A DNA stretch of 62,668 bases from Actinomycetota bacterium (GTDB lineage: Bacteria; Actinomycetota; Actinomycetes; S36-B12; GCA-2699445): positions 1-62,668 of the forward strand of contig JAGQTY010000007.1 of assembly GCA_020438795.1 (NCBI GenBank). Reading direction: 5' to 3'. The first letter of the stretch is position 1, and every line of letters starts with the position of its first letter. Shown here piece by piece: positions 61,901-62,668 of this stretch. The position numbers and the translations under genes are program-made. The notes beneath the pieces were generated by a model. The model saw only the letters and a program-made list of their open reading frames with translations, was not told where the DNA came from and searched no databases.

Positions 61901-62667
61901 CTGAGCATGCCTTCGCTGACCGCGGTGCTGAGCGGCAGCCGTGCCTCGGCCTGCCCCGTCAGGGTGGGCCAGGAGAACCGGACCTCCGCTCGAGTGCCTG
62001 GCAGCGTCCGCAGGCTCACCTCCTCGTCGCCGACCCGGGCGATCGCCCGCTTCTCCTCGAACCGCCAGTTCCGGATCGAACGCAGGGGGTTGGGCCGCGA
62101 CTGATCCAGCCAGCGCCAGGTCGGAGCAGCGATGATCTCGTGCAGGATGTCATCGGTCTGACGGCTTCGGCGGGTGGGTGTCCCAGCGGCACCCGTGTCA
62201 CCGTCTTTCGACGCCGCGGTGGCTATGATCGAGCCCGCGATCTGCTGCTCGAACCGGTCGAGCAGGTCTGCCACCGGCTCATCGACTACGGTGATTCCGC
62301 CGACCGCACTGGGTCCGGGGATCACGAGTACCTCATCGCCGCGGTAGTGCTCGTTTTGGGACTGCCACAGGGAGTCCGACTGGTACCGCCGCCGGATATC
62401 GGCGTCGATCCTCGAGACGAACGGCATCGGTTTGCCCGGCCGCTCCCAGACCGAATGCAGGAAGTGCACATCGGCCGGGTGCAGTGTCGCCTCCCGGCCG
62501 TCCGGGTACAGCTCGAACAGCAGGTTCGAGGCCAGCCCCGGATCGTCGGCTATCTTGTCGTCCTGGAACTGTGTCGCGACAAGACCGGAATCCTGCTCAC
62601 AGAGCCGGCCCTCGAACCGGTGCAGGATGTCGAGGAAAGCGGCGCGGTGGCTCGGGTCGAGCCAGGG
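55930..62667 (-). CDS. fas: Type I fatty acid synthase (5' end beyond window)
   Basis: About 2245 C-terminal residues of a FAS-I; the frame stays open to the window edge, so about 800 N-terminal residues (acetyltransferase and part of enoyl reductase) are missing. Numbered from the in-frame GTG at 62469: MaoC-type dehydratase motif GDGNPIHRSDAFA (375-387); malonyl/palmitoyl transferase with FPGQG (479-483) and GHSVGEY (579-585); carrier domain with GASSRRNQ, phosphopantetheine probably on Ser937; ketoreductase TGASPGSIAEAL (1264) and Tyr1427/Lys1431; ketosynthase Cys1842, His1994 and SLTGHAKGG (2031). Domain order equals that of fungal and mycobacterial FAS-I. It should make long acyl-CoAs. 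acpS and a carboxylase follow by ATGA overlaps. Confidence 0.96.
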   Translation of the reverse strand, partial: PWLDPSHRAAFLDILHRFEGRLCEQDSGLVATQFQDDKIADDPGLASNLLFELYPDGREATLHPADVHFLHSVWERPGKPMPFVSRIDADIRRRYQSDSLWQSQNEHYRGDEVLVIPGPSAVGGITVVDEPVADLLDRFEQQIAGSIIATAASKDGDTGAAGTPTRRSRQTDDILHEIIAAPTWRWLDQSRPNPLRSIRNWRFEEKRAIARVGDEEVSLRTLPGTRAEVRFSWPTLTGQAEARLPLSTAVSEGMLSVQAGTNDLAELGRQLVARTGGPYGPHNSSDTVAHRNQVGAATALPDRVMAAAWPSIFSALADAGFSASLLDLVHRSHEIRGVVPAELGPVHHVTSWPPTVQALSGALLVTINTTINADVDIELVDTFHINRPGMAADPAKARLGSAGEATGPDATDGGYALAPFQLGELSMRTPESAEAFAAITGDGNPIHRSDAFARFCGLEDRIIHGMWTSALAQRAALEHSGCEELLDWRISFSAPVPLDHEVTALTSRVGRRDGNDILEVEVRDGDVVAATAHAVVAGPATAYVFPGQGIQQQGMGMAAAEASPAARAIWRRADEHTRAELGFSILKVVKDNPTSLSVRGRLYRHPAGVLNLTQFTQVAMATLAAAQVAQLREAGAFSATATFAGHSVGEYNALASCTDVLSLEAVLELVFARGESMHQLVPRHVDGSSDYRLGVIRPHLAGLSEQDSQALVAEVAATTGELCEIVNLNLRGKQYAVAGTVTALEMLEARLAGTTKPAFLLVPGIDVPFHSSALRGGVADFRKHLERCLPPEIDPDVLTGRYIPNLYPVAFELTREYVSAVAQTADSEILRGLLADWERTPAPEACRTLLVELLAWQFASPVRWIETVDVLCQGQIERIVEVGVGHAPTLTNLIKGAIALPHHGGTRPEVLNFEVDAEQILGGQDEEDGATHEPAEPVTEQVAGAPEAAAVPAQPDASGQATPVADIRVDVVTALRALLALRAQVGERQLKDQTIDDLVAGASSRRNQLLLDLGKEFAVGSIDGAHELPLPVLAEGLRERAKSYRYPGPVLRPLVDKSLTGLTVAQIEARVSRHWELGPGWSAGVTLLLACENREGASKLGGALRSLEAADPDGLIDAAVRALAERLGIPVREPARAAEVMDSGALADLREHYDAALAATARTLLDAVEPPQALLSSDANSLGLAADPEYLAAIAPSFDPRRHVALASGRFWARSDAERLQHQASLAEREGRDPATDPEVRSLAAGVSRFATDSSVKALLEHSISVCAASHLTATVSLLQDTAAGHADGWDQQDGSRWAALSERDDSRELREALNQLPADCFCDEVALVTGASPGSIAEALVARLLRGGATVVVTTSNDDDDRIAHYRDLERTHAGPGAELHIVRANLASYEDIDALVQWLTTPTVVDSGLGSEESKPALWPTIVAPFAATSDPGTMAETGTDTEVNLRLLLLGVQRLVGRVGERIIAEDQLPATVLLPLSPNHGNFGGDGAYAAAKAGLETIAARWHSEQRAWGAGVRIVAATIGWVRGTGLMAGNDGLAESVARLGVRTFSSEEMGGLLATSVSAGCRGRAASAPWTVRLTGGLDDSLDLSSLKATSGETEPVQRMIPALSGLARPRQPWQESIPVRPSLAADDMIVIVGAAELGPWGGSATRHAAELAAIDAEAVSELAWRCGLVTWDERAIGWRDAESGDLVPEHELADRYEAKVRASCGIRRLERTDGLADLVHFRPVQTGRPVVLTARDEQEARELAAGQEAAVIRADSSDQWTVTLPPGTSLTLRRERGVKRQVGAQPPSGSDPKRHGLAPGADLDPLAAWNLVVTAEAFRDADLDPEELERSCPPSLIGNTQGSGMGGMTSIRSLYVDPILGREGPNDLLQEALGNVVSAHTNQALVGGYGPMVHPVAACATAAVSLEEAVDKIRLGKAEFVVAGGWDDISAEGIDGFANMSATADNEQLEAAGIPPHRQSRPGDRRRAGFVESAGGGSFLVCRGSLARELGLPVRAVVMYGSSFGDGIQTSIPAPGLGALGAAAGGPDSPLARALADHGLSVDDVSVVSKHDTSTRANDPNEAFVHARIQDNLGRSAGAPLHVISQKSLTGHAKGGAAAWQLAGLIDVFATGVIPGNRSLTCVDEQTVPDPLVVDYRSLTRSEPVRAALLTSLGFGHISSLVAVAHPGVFVAGMSPDDASSYRRRADDRNERAARRRVAERFGGEPAFRPRARRFAGPDGRRRETALLLSGARVEP

Positions 62668-62668
62668 G

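Noticed and set aside
62467..62469. In-frame GTG at 62469 as the start of the fatty acid synthase
   Set aside because: The same frame stays open to the window edge and the upstream codons read as plausible protein, so this is an internal Val and the gene is truncated by the window.
1..62668. CRISPR arrays, insertion sequences, integrases or prophage
   Set aside because: No direct-repeat arrays with spacers, transposase motifs or phage genes were found; the kinase repeats are coding.

Overview
The window is a high-GC, gene-dense stretch from an actinobacterial chromosome. Diagnostic features are a giant type I fatty acid synthase (FAS-I) followed by a separate acpS (the mycobacterial order), a wax ester synthase/diacylglycerol acyltransferase, a MarP-like CvpA-serine protease, a candidate MtrA box, a DUF5701 protein, many GTG/TTG starts, many ATGA/GTGA gene overlaps, and at least ten start codons placed 6-7 nt after a -10 box (leaderless mRNAs). 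No mycolate, mobile-element, phage or CRISPR genes are visible. I read it as an actinomycete sharing several lipid and envelope traits with Mycobacteriales; genus cannot be fixed from sequence alone. No gene-free stretch exceeds about 265 nt.

Layout. 0-12.5 kb: tRNA-Glu(UUC), Sua5-SemiSWEET, a TPR protein with a minimal metallopeptidase, a membrane-anchored HtrA protease, gamma-glutamyltransferase, class 3 lipase, an M23 peptidase, a MEKHLA protein, a lipoprotein, and a two-component system whose kinase carries tandem repeats in its sensor domain. 12.7-16.2 kb: a coupled GT39 plus GT2-GtrA pair for envelope glycan work. 16.3-24.9 kb: a membrane AlbA_2 (Schlafen-type) protein, coiled-coil protein, DUF5701, a MarR-MFS pair with an operator array, a conserved unknown, an epoxide-hydrolase-like enzyme with a bile-acid/Na+ symporter relative, and a PAS-GGDEF-EAL protein with a degenerate EAL domain.

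25.0-41.0 kb: Abhydrolase_9 membrane hydrolase, fused isobutyryl-CoA mutase (IcmF) coupled to a MarR regulator, a GCS2-type glutamate-cysteine ligase coupled to an M20 amidohydrolase, a flavodoxin-like protein, a KhtTU K+/H+ antiporter, DUF2252 coupled to a D12-class DNA methyltransferase, a DMT-type membrane protein and a coiled-coil M23 peptidase. 41.1-51.8 kb: WS/DGAT and an alpha/beta hydrolase, MarP, a TIGR00725 protein coupled to a FUSC transporter, a secreted SGNH hydrolase, a MASE1-GGDEF-EAL protein with an intact EAL site, and a patatin phospholipase.

51.9-62.7 kb: a class I-like HMG-CoA reductase overlapping a TetR gene, then, on the other strand, the most striking unit: FAS-I (cut by the window edge), AcpS and a BCCP-carboxyltransferase fusion joined by two ATGA overlaps. 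This couples malonyl-CoA formation, carrier activation and acyl-chain synthesis in one transcript. Together with IcmF, WS/DGAT, three lipase-like genes and a patatin, the window is rich in acyl-lipid metabolism and envelope maintenance.
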